DNA from: Propionispora sp. 2/2-37
Lineage (GTDB): Bacteria; Bacillota; Negativicutes; Propionisporales; Propionisporaceae
Length of the DNA stretch: 64,000 nucleotides
Reading direction: 5' to 3'
Assembly (NCBI RefSeq): GCF_001298735.1
Contig: NZ_CYSP01000014.1
Location: 1-64,000, forward strand
Below are positions 37,717 to 46,609 of the stretch, one piece after another; position 1 is the stretch's first letter; every line of letters begins with the position of its first letter. The position numbers and the translations under genes were made by a program. The notes beneath the pieces are model-generated. The model made no database searches. It worked only from the letters and a program-made list of their open reading frames with translations, and was not told the origin of the DNA.

Positions 37717-38505
37717 ATGAACATTGTTGTATGTATCAAGCAGGTACCCGGAGATAATGGGGTAAAGATAGATACGCTAACGCATTTGCTTCTTCGGCAA
37801 AGCGTTCCGGGAATCATTAATCCATATGACAGGCACGCTCTGGAACTGGCCTTGCGGGTAAAGGAACAGACAGGAGGAAGTGTAACCGTCCTATCGATGG
37901 GACCGCTTACGGCTAAAGAGGCATTAAAGGAATGTTTGGAACTTGGCGCTGATACGGCAGTCTTATTAAGTGACCCAGCGTTTCGAGGGTCTGATACGCT
38001 GGCGACCAGTTATGTTCTGGCTGCAGGAATTAACAGGATAGGCGGTATTGAGCTTATTTTCTGCGGTCAGCAGGCTACGGATGGCAACACGGCACAAGTA
38101 GGGCCGGAATTAGCGGAACACCTTGGTTATGCGCAAATTACCGCCGTGACCGATGTGAATTTTCAGGAACGGACTCTTCAGGCGATATGTGAAACTGATG
38201 CCGGTTATACGAATGTTGAAGCTGGCTTACCGGTTGTAGTGACTGTGGGTCGATCCGTATATACGCCCCGCTGTCCTACTGTTAAAAGTGTGTTATTTGC
38301 CAGAAATAAACCTATTACTGTATGGCAGGCGGGGGATTTAGCGATTGATTGCCGCCAAGTCGGGCTACAGGGATCGCCAACACAGGTAGAGCGAATTTCT
38401 TACTGCAGGCAACAAAGAAAGGGTTGTGAATTTATATTCAACGAGGAAGCTTCGTTGACAGCCAAATTGCTGCTTAAAAAGTTAAAACACTCTGGAATTA
38501 TATAA
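37717..38505 (+). CDS. etfB: Electron transfer flavoprotein subunit beta
   Basis: 262 residues from ATG 37717; the in-frame start at 37687 has no ribosome site. Family features: NIVVCIKQVPG, INPYDRHALELALRVKEQ, the AMP-binding GQQATDGNTAQVGPELAEHLG (two segments) and VVVTVGRSVYTPRCPT. It pairs with EtfA just downstream to form a soluble electron shuttle. No acyl-CoA dehydrogenase is adjacent. Because EtfAB in diazotrophs can be a FixAB-like bifurcating pair, a link with the nif cluster is conceivable but not shown; no fixC/X is nearby. Confidence 0.9.
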   Translation: MNIVVCIKQVPGDNGVKIDTLTHLLLRQSVPGIINPYDRHALELALRVKEQTGGSVTVLSMGPLTAKEALKECLELGADTAVLLSDPAFRGSDTLATSYVLAAGINRIGGIELIFCGQQATDGNTAQVGPELAEHLGYAQITAVTDVNFQERTLQAICETDAGYTNVEAGLPVVVTVGRSVYTPRCPTVKSVLFARNKPITVWQAGDLAIDCRQVGLQGSPTQVERISYCRQQRKGCEFIFNEEASLTAKLLLKKLKHSGII

Positions 38506-38565
38506 ACATTGCAGTATCCGATATAATGGTTTATAGGATAACTTGGTATAGGAGCCAGTACTTTT

Positions 38566-39585
38566 ATGAAAGAAAAGAAGCAGGACAGCGGGTTATGGGT
38601 ATTTATTGAACAAATAAATGGGAAGGCTAACCCTGTTGGCTGTGAATTACTAGGGCAGGCTCGTAAACTTGCTATGATCATGCGGCAGCAAATTTGCGCC
38701 GTAGTTTTAGGACAGGATGTAAAGCATTTGGCAGCCGGGTTGATTGCCAGTGGAGCCGATATCGTTTATCTTATTGAAGGGAGAGAATATCAATGCTATT
38801 CCACAGATGCTTATTCAACAGCGCTGGCATTTCTGTTAATTAATAAAAAGCCATCGGTTGTTCTTTTTGGGTCCACTTATATAGGGCGGGACTTGGCACC
38901 GCGGTTAGCCTGCCGTTTGAAGACAGGACTGATAGCCGATTGTACTGACTTTACTTTTGATCCGGTTCGTCAAATTGTGGTGTGGCGCCGGCCTGCTTTT
39001 GAGGGAAATGTGGTTGCAGATATTGTCTGTCCTGTCCGACGTCCGCAAATGGCAACGGTTCGTCCGCATATATTTCCATTGCCTAAACAGGATTTCTCCC
39101 GTCAGGGCGGCATTATACAGCTGAAAGGACAGCCCCAATTTGGTCATTTCCGCACTAAAATCAACCAGGTGATACCACAGGAAAATAACGATTCCTGTAG
39201 CCTGGAAGATGCGGCGATTATTGTTGCAGGCGGAAGAGGGATGGGCAATCGTGCGAACTTTTACCTGCTTGAACGGCTGGCAGCCGCTTTAGGCGGCGTC
39301 GTAGGAGCTTCCCGTGGCGTTGTCGAAATTGGCTGGAGAAAAGCGCAAGAACAGATTGGATTATCAGGGAGGATTGTAAAGCCTAGATTGTATTTCGCCT
39401 GCGGAATTTCCGGCGCGTTTCATCACCTTGCCGGAATTACTTCCGCAGAAATAATTGTTGCTATTAATACCGATCCGGACGCACCAATTTTCAACATTGC
39501 CGATTACGGCATTGTCGGCGACATTGAAGTGATTATTCCGGCAATTCTTGCTGAAATAGAGGCAAATACAGCCGACCGTAGATAA
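38566..39585 (+). CDS. etfA: Electron transfer flavoprotein subunit alpha
   Basis: 339 residues. N-terminal alpha/beta domain, then the C-terminal FAD domain with AGGRGMGNRANF, VGASRGVVEIGW, RIVKPRLYFACGISGAFHH and AINTDPDAPIFNIADYGIVGD, the standard EtfA motifs. The usual TGK element is replaced by LSGRIVKP. No N-terminal ferredoxin domain. Lies 60 bp after etfB. Confidence 0.92.
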   Translation: MKEKKQDSGLWVFIEQINGKANPVGCELLGQARKLAMIMRQQICAVVLGQDVKHLAAGLIASGADIVYLIEGREYQCYSTDAYSTALAFLLINKKPSVVLFGSTYIGRDLAPRLACRLKTGLIADCTDFTFDPVRQIVVWRRPAFEGNVVADIVCPVRRPQMATVRPHIFPLPKQDFSRQGGIIQLKGQPQFGHFRTKINQVIPQENNDSCSLEDAAIIVAGGRGMGNRANFYLLERLAAALGGVVGASRGVVEIGWRKAQEQIGLSGRIVKPRLYFACGISGAFHHLAGITSAEIIVAINTDPDAPIFNIADYGIVGDIEVIIPAILAEIEANTADRR

Positions 39586-39690
39586 TATTTCCGAAAAACC
39601 TTGAATTTAGCAGGAATACTATCTAATATGGAGAAGAACATCATATGTCAGTTCATTAAAATTAAATCATGCTATTCTAGGAGGAGCACT

Positions 39691-39891
39691 ATGTGGATAG
39701 CCATCTATATCGCGGCTAATCGCGCTCAGGCCGACATGTTGAAAAAATTACTATGCAACGAGGGAATCCTTGCTAATACTCGCCCGACTGGTGTTGCTTC
39801 CACGCTGGGTGATGGAATGTATGAAATATTGGTTTTAGAATCGGAGGCAGAAGAAGCTCAGGCAATTCTATGCCAGCGTGCAGTACGTTAA
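39691..39891 (+). CDS. Small DUF2007-like protein
   Basis: 66 residues from ATG 39691 after CTAGGAGGAG (an in-frame start at 39601 lacks a site). WIAIYIAANRAQADMLKKLL...EGILANTR...YEILVLESEAEEAQAIL is the pattern of the small beta-alpha-beta proteins commonly found beside pfk/pyk in clostridia and often mislabelled in databases. Possibly a regulatory partner of pyruvate kinase; unproven. Confidence 0.75.
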   Translation: MWIAIYIAANRAQADMLKKLLCNEGILANTRPTGVASTLGDGMYEILVLESEAEEAQAILCQRAVR

Positions 39892-39947
39892 TGATTGACA
39901 AATTAAGAATATTCATTAAAGAATATTAAATGTAGGAGAGTGTTTAC

Positions 39948-41702
39948 ATGCTGAAAAAAACAAAAATCATTTGCACCATAGGACCAAGCACAGAGCAGTC
40001 CGGTGTATTGGAAAAGATGATTGAAGCTGGTATGAATATAGCCCGGTTCAATTTTTCTCACGGTACTCACGCAGATCAAGGTGAGCGCATTAATTTTGTA
40101 AGAGAAACGGCGGCAAGGATGGGAAGAACGATTGCGCTGCTACTGGATACTAAAGGACCTGAAATGCGTTTGGGAATGTTTGCTGAGGGAAAAGTAAAGC
40201 TGGTTGAAGGACAGAAATTTATTCTGACCAGTCAAAACGTTTCCGGAACGACAGAGCGTGCGACTGTCAGTCATAGTTTATTACCGCAAGAAGTGGCTCC
40301 GGGAAATCAAATTTTGCTGGCAGACGGATTGGTCTCACTTAAAGTGGAAGAAGTACGGGGCACTGAAATTATTACCACCGTGCAAAATACGGGGGAAATC
40401 GGTGACCGTAAAAGAGTGGCAGCTCCGGGAGTGAGCCTTAATCTGCCGTTTATTTCCGACAAGGATATTGCGGATATACATTTTGGTATTGAACAGGATA
40501 TGGATTTTATTGCTGCTTCCTTTGTACAGCGGGCAGCCGATATATTGGCCATTCGGAGAGTCCTGGAAGAAGCTAATGCCGATATGGGCATTATTGCTAA
40601 AATCGAAAATGCCGAGGGCGTAAAGAATATTGATGAAATTTTAAAGGTCGCTGACGGAATCATGGTGGCCCGTGGTGATCTGGGTGTTGAAATACCGGCT
40701 GAAGAAGTGCCTCTGGTACAAAAGCGTACGATTGAAAAGTGTAATAAAGCCGGCAAACCGGTTATTACCGCCACGCAGATGTTGGAATCCATGATTAGCA
40801 ACCCACGTCCTACCAGGGCTGAGTCAAGTGATATTGCTAATGCTATTATGGACGGCAGCGATTGCATCATGTTAAGCGGTGAAACCGCATCAGGGAAATA
40901 TCCAGTAGAGGCAGTAGAAACCATGGCCCGAATTGCAATGCGTACGGAGTCGGCTTTAAATTATTCGTCTATTTTAATGGCCAAAGGTATTATTCCTCAG
41001 CGTACTACGACTGATGCCATCAGTCACGCTACCGTGCAAATAGCACATGAGCTCGGAGCGTCGGCCATTATCACTTCCACTCAGTATGGAAATACGGCGA
41101 GAATGGTATCCAAATACCGTCCACCAGCTAACATTGTTGCCGTTACTCCCAGTGAAAAAACCATGCGCCGGATTATGTTGTTATGGGGAGTTGTCCCGGT
41201 ATTAGGTATTACTTCTGAAAATAGTGATGAAATGGTTCAAAATTCGGTGCAATATGCTTTAGCTGCCGGAGCGGTTAAGGATGGTGATCTGGTTGTTCTG
41301 ACGGCAGGAGTCCCGGCTGGTTTGACGGGCACTACGAATATGATCAGAGTTCATGTTGTGGGTAATATTTTGATGCGCGGAGTGGGAATTGGTCAACAAG
41401 CCGTGACTGGCCGGATTTGTGTGGCCCATTCTATACGGGATGTACAAAGCAAGCTGCAACCGGGGGATATTTTGGTAGTTAGTAGCATTGATGAGGAGAC
41501 AGCTTCACATGCGTCGAAGGCAGCTGCCATTGTGGCGGAGGAAGGTGGCCTGACGTCGCATGCGGCTATCGTAGGTGTTAGCTTTGGCATGCCGGTAATT
41601 GTCGGCGTTGACGGTGCGACTGAGCGATTAAGCGATGGCTCTATTGTTACAGTGGATGCGGCACGAGGTCTAGTCTTCCAGGGGGAAATTAATGCCCGCT
41701 AA
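39948..41702 (+). CDS. pyk: Pyruvate kinase with C-terminal PEP-utiliser domain
   Basis: 584 residues. KTKIICTIGPST at the N terminus, substrate site IIAKIENAEGVKNIDEI, metal region VARGDLGVEIPAE, and effector domain up to about 470. An extra ~100 residues form the PEP-utilising enzyme mobile domain with GGLTSHAAIVG, the fused form seen in Bacillus and many Firmicutes. Final ATP-yielding step of glycolysis. The following hairpin overlaps the start of the next gene. Confidence 0.96.
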   Translation: MLKKTKIICTIGPSTEQSGVLEKMIEAGMNIARFNFSHGTHADQGERINFVRETAARMGRTIALLLDTKGPEMRLGMFAEGKVKLVEGQKFILTSQNVSGTTERATVSHSLLPQEVAPGNQILLADGLVSLKVEEVRGTEIITTVQNTGEIGDRKRVAAPGVSLNLPFISDKDIADIHFGIEQDMDFIAASFVQRAADILAIRRVLEEANADMGIIAKIENAEGVKNIDEILKVADGIMVARGDLGVEIPAEEVPLVQKRTIEKCNKAGKPVITATQMLESMISNPRPTRAESSDIANAIMDGSDCIMLSGETASGKYPVEAVETMARIAMRTESALNYSSILMAKGIIPQRTTTDAISHATVQIAHELGASAIITSTQYGNTARMVSKYRPPANIVAVTPSEKTMRRIMLLWGVVPVLGITSENSDEMVQNSVQYALAAGAVKDGDLVVLTAGVPAGLTGTTNMIRVHVVGNILMRGVGIGQQAVTGRICVAHSIRDVQSKLQPGDILVVSSIDEETASHASKAAAIVAEEGGLTSHAAIVGVSFGMPVIVGVDGATERLSDGSIVTVDAARGLVFQGEINAR

Positions 41703-41734
41703 TTTAGCCATATTGGCAATAGTTGTGTCGTTCA

Positions 41735-41777
41735 AAACAATCAGCTCCAGACAAAAGTAGTCCGGAGCTGATTGTTT
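41735..41777 (+). terminator. Hairpin between pyk and the next gene, containing its ribosome site
   Basis: AAACAATCAGCTCC (41735-41748) pairs with GGAGCTGATTGTTT (41764-41777); GAC/GTC extends it around a mismatch. The right arm contains the GGAG 10 nt before the ATG at 41778, and no free T run follows the stem, so it could regulate translation as well as (or instead of) ending pyk transcripts. Confidence 0.65.
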
Positions 41778-43193
41778 ATGACCTATAAAAATTTGGGGGC
41801 GGTTATATTGTCCTTATGGGCAGCAGTATGTCTTGGCGGTGCGCTGGGGATTATTCTTTTTTTCTTTATATTCCGCCGCTTTAGGGGATTGGAGCGGCAG
41901 ATAGAATTTCTGACTGTCAAAGTTACCGGACGGGGTAACCGGCGGAGGCAAAAGCCGGATGAAGAGTTGCTAAACCGAATATACGGTTTTGTACTAGCCG
42001 GAATTACTAAGAGAAACGATGCTATTATCTACAAGGCAACTGAACTACTTAAAACCGCGTTTGGCGAGGCTCTAGTGCGTGATAACGAACCTGTACGACT
42101 AATGGGGCTTATTGCCAGAGCTATACATTTCCGTCAATATCAAGCTGCTGTTGTTATATTGGATGCTTTTCGTCCCTTAATTTTGCATTTACCTGCTCAA
42201 TGCCTTCCTGTTGCCACGGAACAGTTAACATTGATTGCTGCCATGGCTTTTCGTATAAAACAAAATTTTCTCCTGTCCAAAGTAACGGAACTTGTATTTT
42301 TTCTTTTTGAGAACAAAATACGGTTACAATCCACTGCAACCTTTGCGGTTGAAGTGTTAAAACCATTAAAATTAGTAGGTTTACTGGCTTTGCGCCGCAA
42401 AGATGTCGATCTGTTTAGAGAAATATGCATCTGCTGGAAGAATGGAAAAGCTATCGGATACCATGGTGATGTTGCGAAAGCCTCTTTACAGATATGGACA
42501 GTATGGCTGCATCGCATAGTAAAAATGGATAGACCGGACATGTTTAATTTATTGATAGAAGTTGTTTGGCTGCAGCTTACGGAAGACAGATTGTCAAATG
42601 AAGATGTAGAATACCTGCTGGCGGATTGGCATAAGCATGCGGGATCGGCTTCTTTAAATCCACGGAGCGAAATTGCGGCTCATATCCTGGATTTTATGTG
42701 TAGCATAGCTGAATACAAAAAAGAAACGGTCCTTTGGGAACAGGCAATACGGTATGTAGGAGCAGTTATTAAATTAGCGATAGCCCGCAGGGAATTTGAA
42801 GCAGTTTTCCCCGTATTTTATCCTTTATTAGAGAGAGGACGGCAATTGTTTGTCTTGGAATTGAAATTTGGCCAATACTCTGACGGATTTCGTCAGAGAA
42901 TACTGTTCACTATCCTGCAAGAATGCACTATGTTAATTTCCTACGCTATGCGCCAGGATTTTACTGTCACTTCCGGAGACATTATTAAGCAATTAGGAGT
43001 ATGCTGGGTTCAACATCCGCAGGCTGGAGGGCATAAAAAATCAATCAAGAAATTCTGTCAATTCTTTTTGCTATTTTGGATGAATAAATACCGTAAACAA
43101 GCTAGAAAAGAAGAACCTTTTAACAAGTTTTTATTAGAACCCATGTTACTTTCTGAAGAAGAAAAAAACCTTTTTACTTTTTTGAAAGCATAA
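41778..43193 (+). CDS. Unknown membrane-anchored alpha-helical protein
   Basis: 471 residues if started at ATG 41778; a TTG at 41808, five bases after GGGGGCGG, is an alternative that keeps the membrane helix. One N-terminal transmembrane segment (about 8-33), a basic stretch RGNRRRQKPDEE, then some 400 residues of amphipathic helices rich in Leu, Ala, Trp and Arg without recognisable motif, perhaps a TPR/HEAT-like solenoid. The anchor topology suggests a cytoplasmic body. No family recognised; neighbours (pyk, acyltransferase) give no clue. Confidence 0.7.
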   Translation: MTYKNLGAVILSLWAAVCLGGALGIILFFFIFRRFRGLERQIEFLTVKVTGRGNRRRQKPDEELLNRIYGFVLAGITKRNDAIIYKATELLKTAFGEALVRDNEPVRLMGLIARAIHFRQYQAAVVILDAFRPLILHLPAQCLPVATEQLTLIAAMAFRIKQNFLLSKVTELVFFLFENKIRLQSTATFAVEVLKPLKLVGLLALRRKDVDLFREICICWKNGKAIGYHGDVAKASLQIWTVWLHRIVKMDRPDMFNLLIEVVWLQLTEDRLSNEDVEYLLADWHKHAGSASLNPRSEIAAHILDFMCSIAEYKKETVLWEQAIRYVGAVIKLAIARREFEAVFPVFYPLLERGRQLFVLELKFGQYSDGFRQRILFTILQECTMLISYAMRQDFTVTSGDIIKQLGVCWVQHPQAGGHKKSIKKFCQFFLLFWMNKYRKQARKEEPFNKFLLEPMLLSEEEKNLFTFLKA

Positions 43194-43233
43194 AACGAGC
43201 TTGGCCATATTCCAAGCTCGTTTTATGCTTTTT
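43188..43233. terminator. Bidirectional terminator
   Basis: An 18-bp perfect stem, AGCATAAAACGAGCTTGG (43188-43205) / CCAAGCTCGTTTTATGCT (43212-43229), then T5; it covers the stop of the helical protein and lies just past the convergent acyltransferase gene. Confidence 0.9.
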
Positions 43234-43251
43234 ATATTAGTACCAGGCCAA

Positions 43252-44394
43252 TCAGGCTGATACCGATTTGGTCGTTTTTGGTGTACTTCCTGTTAAAAAA
43301 AGCCCGAATTTAGGAAGTTTGGTGCTGACTTTCACTGTAACTAGACTAACTGTTAGACTGATTCCTAAGGTCAGTAAATAAAAAACAATTGTATTAGCTG
43401 CAGTCATCAGCAACCCACGATGCGAAAGAAGATAAGATAGAACATACATGACAAATGGATGCACCAGATAAATAAAATAGGAATGCTTTCCTAAGATTTT
43501 GAGAGTGGAGGTAATACAAGCAGGAAGTTTTCCGCTACTGAAAACCATAAACCAAAATAGGGCGGAAGAAAAGGTGTATAAAATACCAATGGGACTAAGC
43601 TGATGGTCGGTAAATACAGCTTCTTGAGGAGAATAACCTTTATAAAACAACAGGTAATAATAGTAGAACAGAATTCCAAAGGTAGTTATGAGAAAAGATA
43701 AACTAATATACCCGCTGTAATGCTTTAGTACCTGCTTAAACAAATCAAAGTGCAATGCGCATAGAGCGCCAAGTAAGAAGATAAATAGATAGTGGGCAAT
43801 CCAATAATTCATCCGGTAATCAATAAAAGAATTAAGGTAGGCGTTTGATAAATCCGGATGCAATAAATAACTGGAATAATAGTTAAATATAATTTGGAGG
43901 AGTAAGAGAGAGAGGATACTGGCAACAGGTCGTTGTAACATGTGGCGCAGCATGATACGCCATAAAGGCATAAGGGCATAAAACCACAACAAAAGTACTA
44001 AAAAATATAGCTGATAAGAAGCCAGGCCAAAAAACAAATATTTCCCCAATAGAGGTAATGACCAAACTGCGAAATTATGACTGATGATAGATGAGTGGAG
44101 TAAGTATAATAGCGACCAGATGACATAGGGAATAAAAACAGCTTGTATGCGCCGCTTCATAAACGCAATGTAATGTAAAGGGGCTGACAGATCTTTTTGC
44201 TGCAGAAAAAGCCCAAAGGCGGAAACGAAAAAAAAGATAGGTACACTAAAGCGGGTAAGAATTTCTAATAAGGCAAATAGGTGAATATTTACATGCTGAT
44301 TGCTTAGGGAATAGGCACCGGTATGGATCCCGATAACTCCGAGCATAGCAAGGCCGCGGATATACTCTAGAGCGGGAATATATTGTTTTTTCAT
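43252..44394 (-). CDS. Acyltransferase 3 family membrane protein (WecH/OafA-like)
   Basis: 380 residues from ATG 44394, about 9 nt after AAGGAG. The N terminus YIPALEYIRGLAMLGVIGIH holds the family Arg and His; about ten hydrophobic helices follow (for example FSVPIFFFVSAFGLFL and YLFIFLLGALCAL). Such integral membrane enzymes O-acetylate or otherwise acylate surface sugars. No polysaccharide genes adjoin it. Confidence 0.85.
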   Translation of the reverse strand: MKKQYIPALEYIRGLAMLGVIGIHTGAYSLSNQHVNIHLFALLEILTRFSVPIFFFVSAFGLFLQQKDLSAPLHYIAFMKRRIQAVFIPYVIWSLLYLLHSSIISHNFAVWSLPLLGKYLFFGLASYQLYFLVLLLWFYALMPLWRIMLRHMLQRPVASILSLLLLQIIFNYYSSYLLHPDLSNAYLNSFIDYRMNYWIAHYLFIFLLGALCALHFDLFKQVLKHYSGYISLSFLITTFGILFYYYYLLFYKGYSPQEAVFTDHQLSPIGILYTFSSALFWFMVFSSGKLPACITSTLKILGKHSYFIYLVHPFVMYVLSYLLSHRGLLMTAANTIVFYLLTLGISLTVSLVTVKVSTKLPKFGLFLTGSTPKTTKSVSA

Positions 44395-44498
44395 AACAAG
44401 AACTCCTTTTAAAAATGACAACAAAAAATAATATATAATATGAATATACTATAAAAGTTTATCAGATTTTAAAAAAAAATCAAAGGGGCGATTATCCC

Positions 44499-44592
44499 AT
44501 TGTCAAGGGTTAGAACGGGCAAAAAATCAATATATTTTAATATTGCGAATTTTTATTGTGCTATTGTCAAGGGATAACAGATGTGATATAGT
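44499..44592 (+). promoter_or_regulatory. nif operon promoter with duplicated ATTGTCAAGGG element
   Basis: ATTGTCAAGGG occurs at 44499-44509 and again at 44563-44573; the second copy contains the -35 TTGTCA (44564-44569), followed by a 17-bp spacer and TATAGT (44587-44592). This is a good sigma-A promoter; no sigma-54 GG-N10-GC element was seen. The repeat overlapping the -35 suggests an operator for an unidentified regulator. 44395-44498 holds nothing else recognised. Confidence 0.65.
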
Positions 44593-44624
44593 CTAAGTAA
44601 GTTAAAATTGGGTGCAGAGATTAA

Positions 44625-44860
44625 GCAAAGTAGCTTATAAACTTAACGTTTATAAGCTACTTTGTGCTTTTGCAAAAAGATTTTTATAAGATCAACAGAT
44701 GTATTATACAGCATACAGCAAGCAAAGAGGCTTGTGGGACTATAAGTTTCACAAGCCTCTTTGCTTTTCTGGATAAAGTGAAGGGGGTGAGGTCAAATAC
44801 GAGAGCAGGGAGCAGAACAAAAGGAAAACCTTCATAAGTATTAGCGGTACTTATGAAGGC
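44625..44860 (+). promoter_or_regulatory. nifH leader with three strong stem-loops (candidate attenuator)
   Basis: Hairpin 1: AAAGTAGCTTATAAAC (44627-44642) / GTTTATAAGCTACTTT (44648-44663), then GTGCTTTT. Hairpin 2: GCAAAGAGGCTTGTG (44722-44736) / CACAAGCCTCTTTGC (44750-44764), then TTTT. Hairpin 3: CCTTCATAAGTA (44829-44840) / TACTTATGAAGG (44848-44859), no T run. Hairpins 1 and 2 share the frame AGCAAAG-GCTT-T with paired substitutions in both arms. With a start near 44599, the leader is about 380 nt. Terminator-like structures ahead of nifH point to read-through control. Confidence 0.7.
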
Positions 44861-44973
44861 CAGGAACAACTAGATTACCAGGTGTGTGGTTTATTTAGCA
44901 TTCCCAATTTTAATTATATCGCAAGGTAGTTTTGTTTTCAAGTATTGAAAAAACGATTGAATATTGGAGGTAA

Positions 44974-45798
<825 letters not shown>

Positions 45799-45835
45799 TA
45801 AAAAAATAGCTTAAGAGTAGAGGAGAAGATAACCT

Positions 45836-46162
45836 ATGTTGTTAGTTAGAGCTATTGTAAGACCGGAAAAAAAGGACGAAGTATTATATGAACTCTCAAC
45901 TGCCGGATTTCATGCCGCTACTGTGTTTGATGTAGTCGGCCGTGGTAAACAAAAAGGGATTAAAGTCGGCGGTATCGTTTATGATGAAATTCCCAAAGTG
46001 ATGATTATGACTGCTGTCCGTGATGAAGATAAGGACGATGTTGTTAGTGTTATCTTGCGTACGGCTAAAACCGGTGAAAATGGAACGTTCGGCGACGGGA
46101 AGATTTTCATATCTCCGATTGAAGAAGCTTATACCGTATCTACTGGCGCTAAAGGGTTATAG
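45836..46162 (+). CDS. nifI1: Nitrogenase PII-like regulator NifI1
   Basis: 108-residue GlnB-fold protein between nifH and nifD, the position typical of NifI1 in archaea and clostridia. LLVRAIVRPEKKDEVLYELSTAG and a T-loop region VVGRGKQKGIKVGGIVYDEIPK (two segments) differ from canonical GlnB, which has a uridylylated Tyr loop. With NifI2 it binds NifDK and blocks activity in response to 2-oxoglutarate/ATP levels. 37 bp after nifH. Confidence 0.95.
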   Translation: MLLVRAIVRPEKKDEVLYELSTAGFHAATVFDVVGRGKQKGIKVGGIVYDEIPKVMIMTAVRDEDKDDVVSVILRTAKTGENGTFGDGKIFISPIEEAYTVSTGAKGL

Positions 46163-46175
46163 GAGGGTATTGATT

Positions 46176-46586
46176 ATGAAAGAGATCATAGCCATTGTAC
46201 GGATGAATAAGACCAGTGCAACAAAAAAAGCGCTGATTGAAGCGGGTGCGGCAGGGTTTACGGCAACAAAAGTTGTCGGCCGTGGGAAAATGGTTAAAGA
46301 TACTTCGGCTATAGAAGACCGGAAAAAAGAATTGTTAGGGATAACTAGTGAAGAAGATAAAGCGAGCGCCGAAATGTTGATTGACAGCTTTTTAAACGGG
46401 GCCAGACTTTTTCCAAGACGCATGTTTAACATCATGGCCCATGATGATGATGTGCAAAAAATTATTGATGCGATTATGGCAGCAAATAGAACTGATTATA
46501 ATGTTGGCGACGGAAAAATATTTGTATTGCCTTTAAACGACATAGTTCGTGTACGTACCAGTGAAACTGGCGATGCGGCAATTTAA
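46176..46586 (+). CDS. nifI2: Nitrogenase PII-like regulator NifI2
   Basis: 136 residues from ATG 46176 after AGGAGGG, 13 bp behind nifI1. KEIIAIVRMNKTSATKKALIEAG, VVGRGK and an extended T-loop insertion with RRMFNIMAHDDDVQKIIDAIM, then NVGDGKIFVLPLNDIVRVRTSE, distinguish NifI2 from NifI1 (segments read separately). Partner in the post-translational nitrogenase switch. Confidence 0.95.
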   Translation: MKEIIAIVRMNKTSATKKALIEAGAAGFTATKVVGRGKMVKDTSAIEDRKKELLGITSEEDKASAEMLIDSFLNGARLFPRRMFNIMAHDDDVQKIIDAIMAANRTDYNVGDGKIFVLPLNDIVRVRTSETGDAAI

Positions 46587-46609
46587 GACAGTGAAGGAGG
46601 GAGAAGTGT

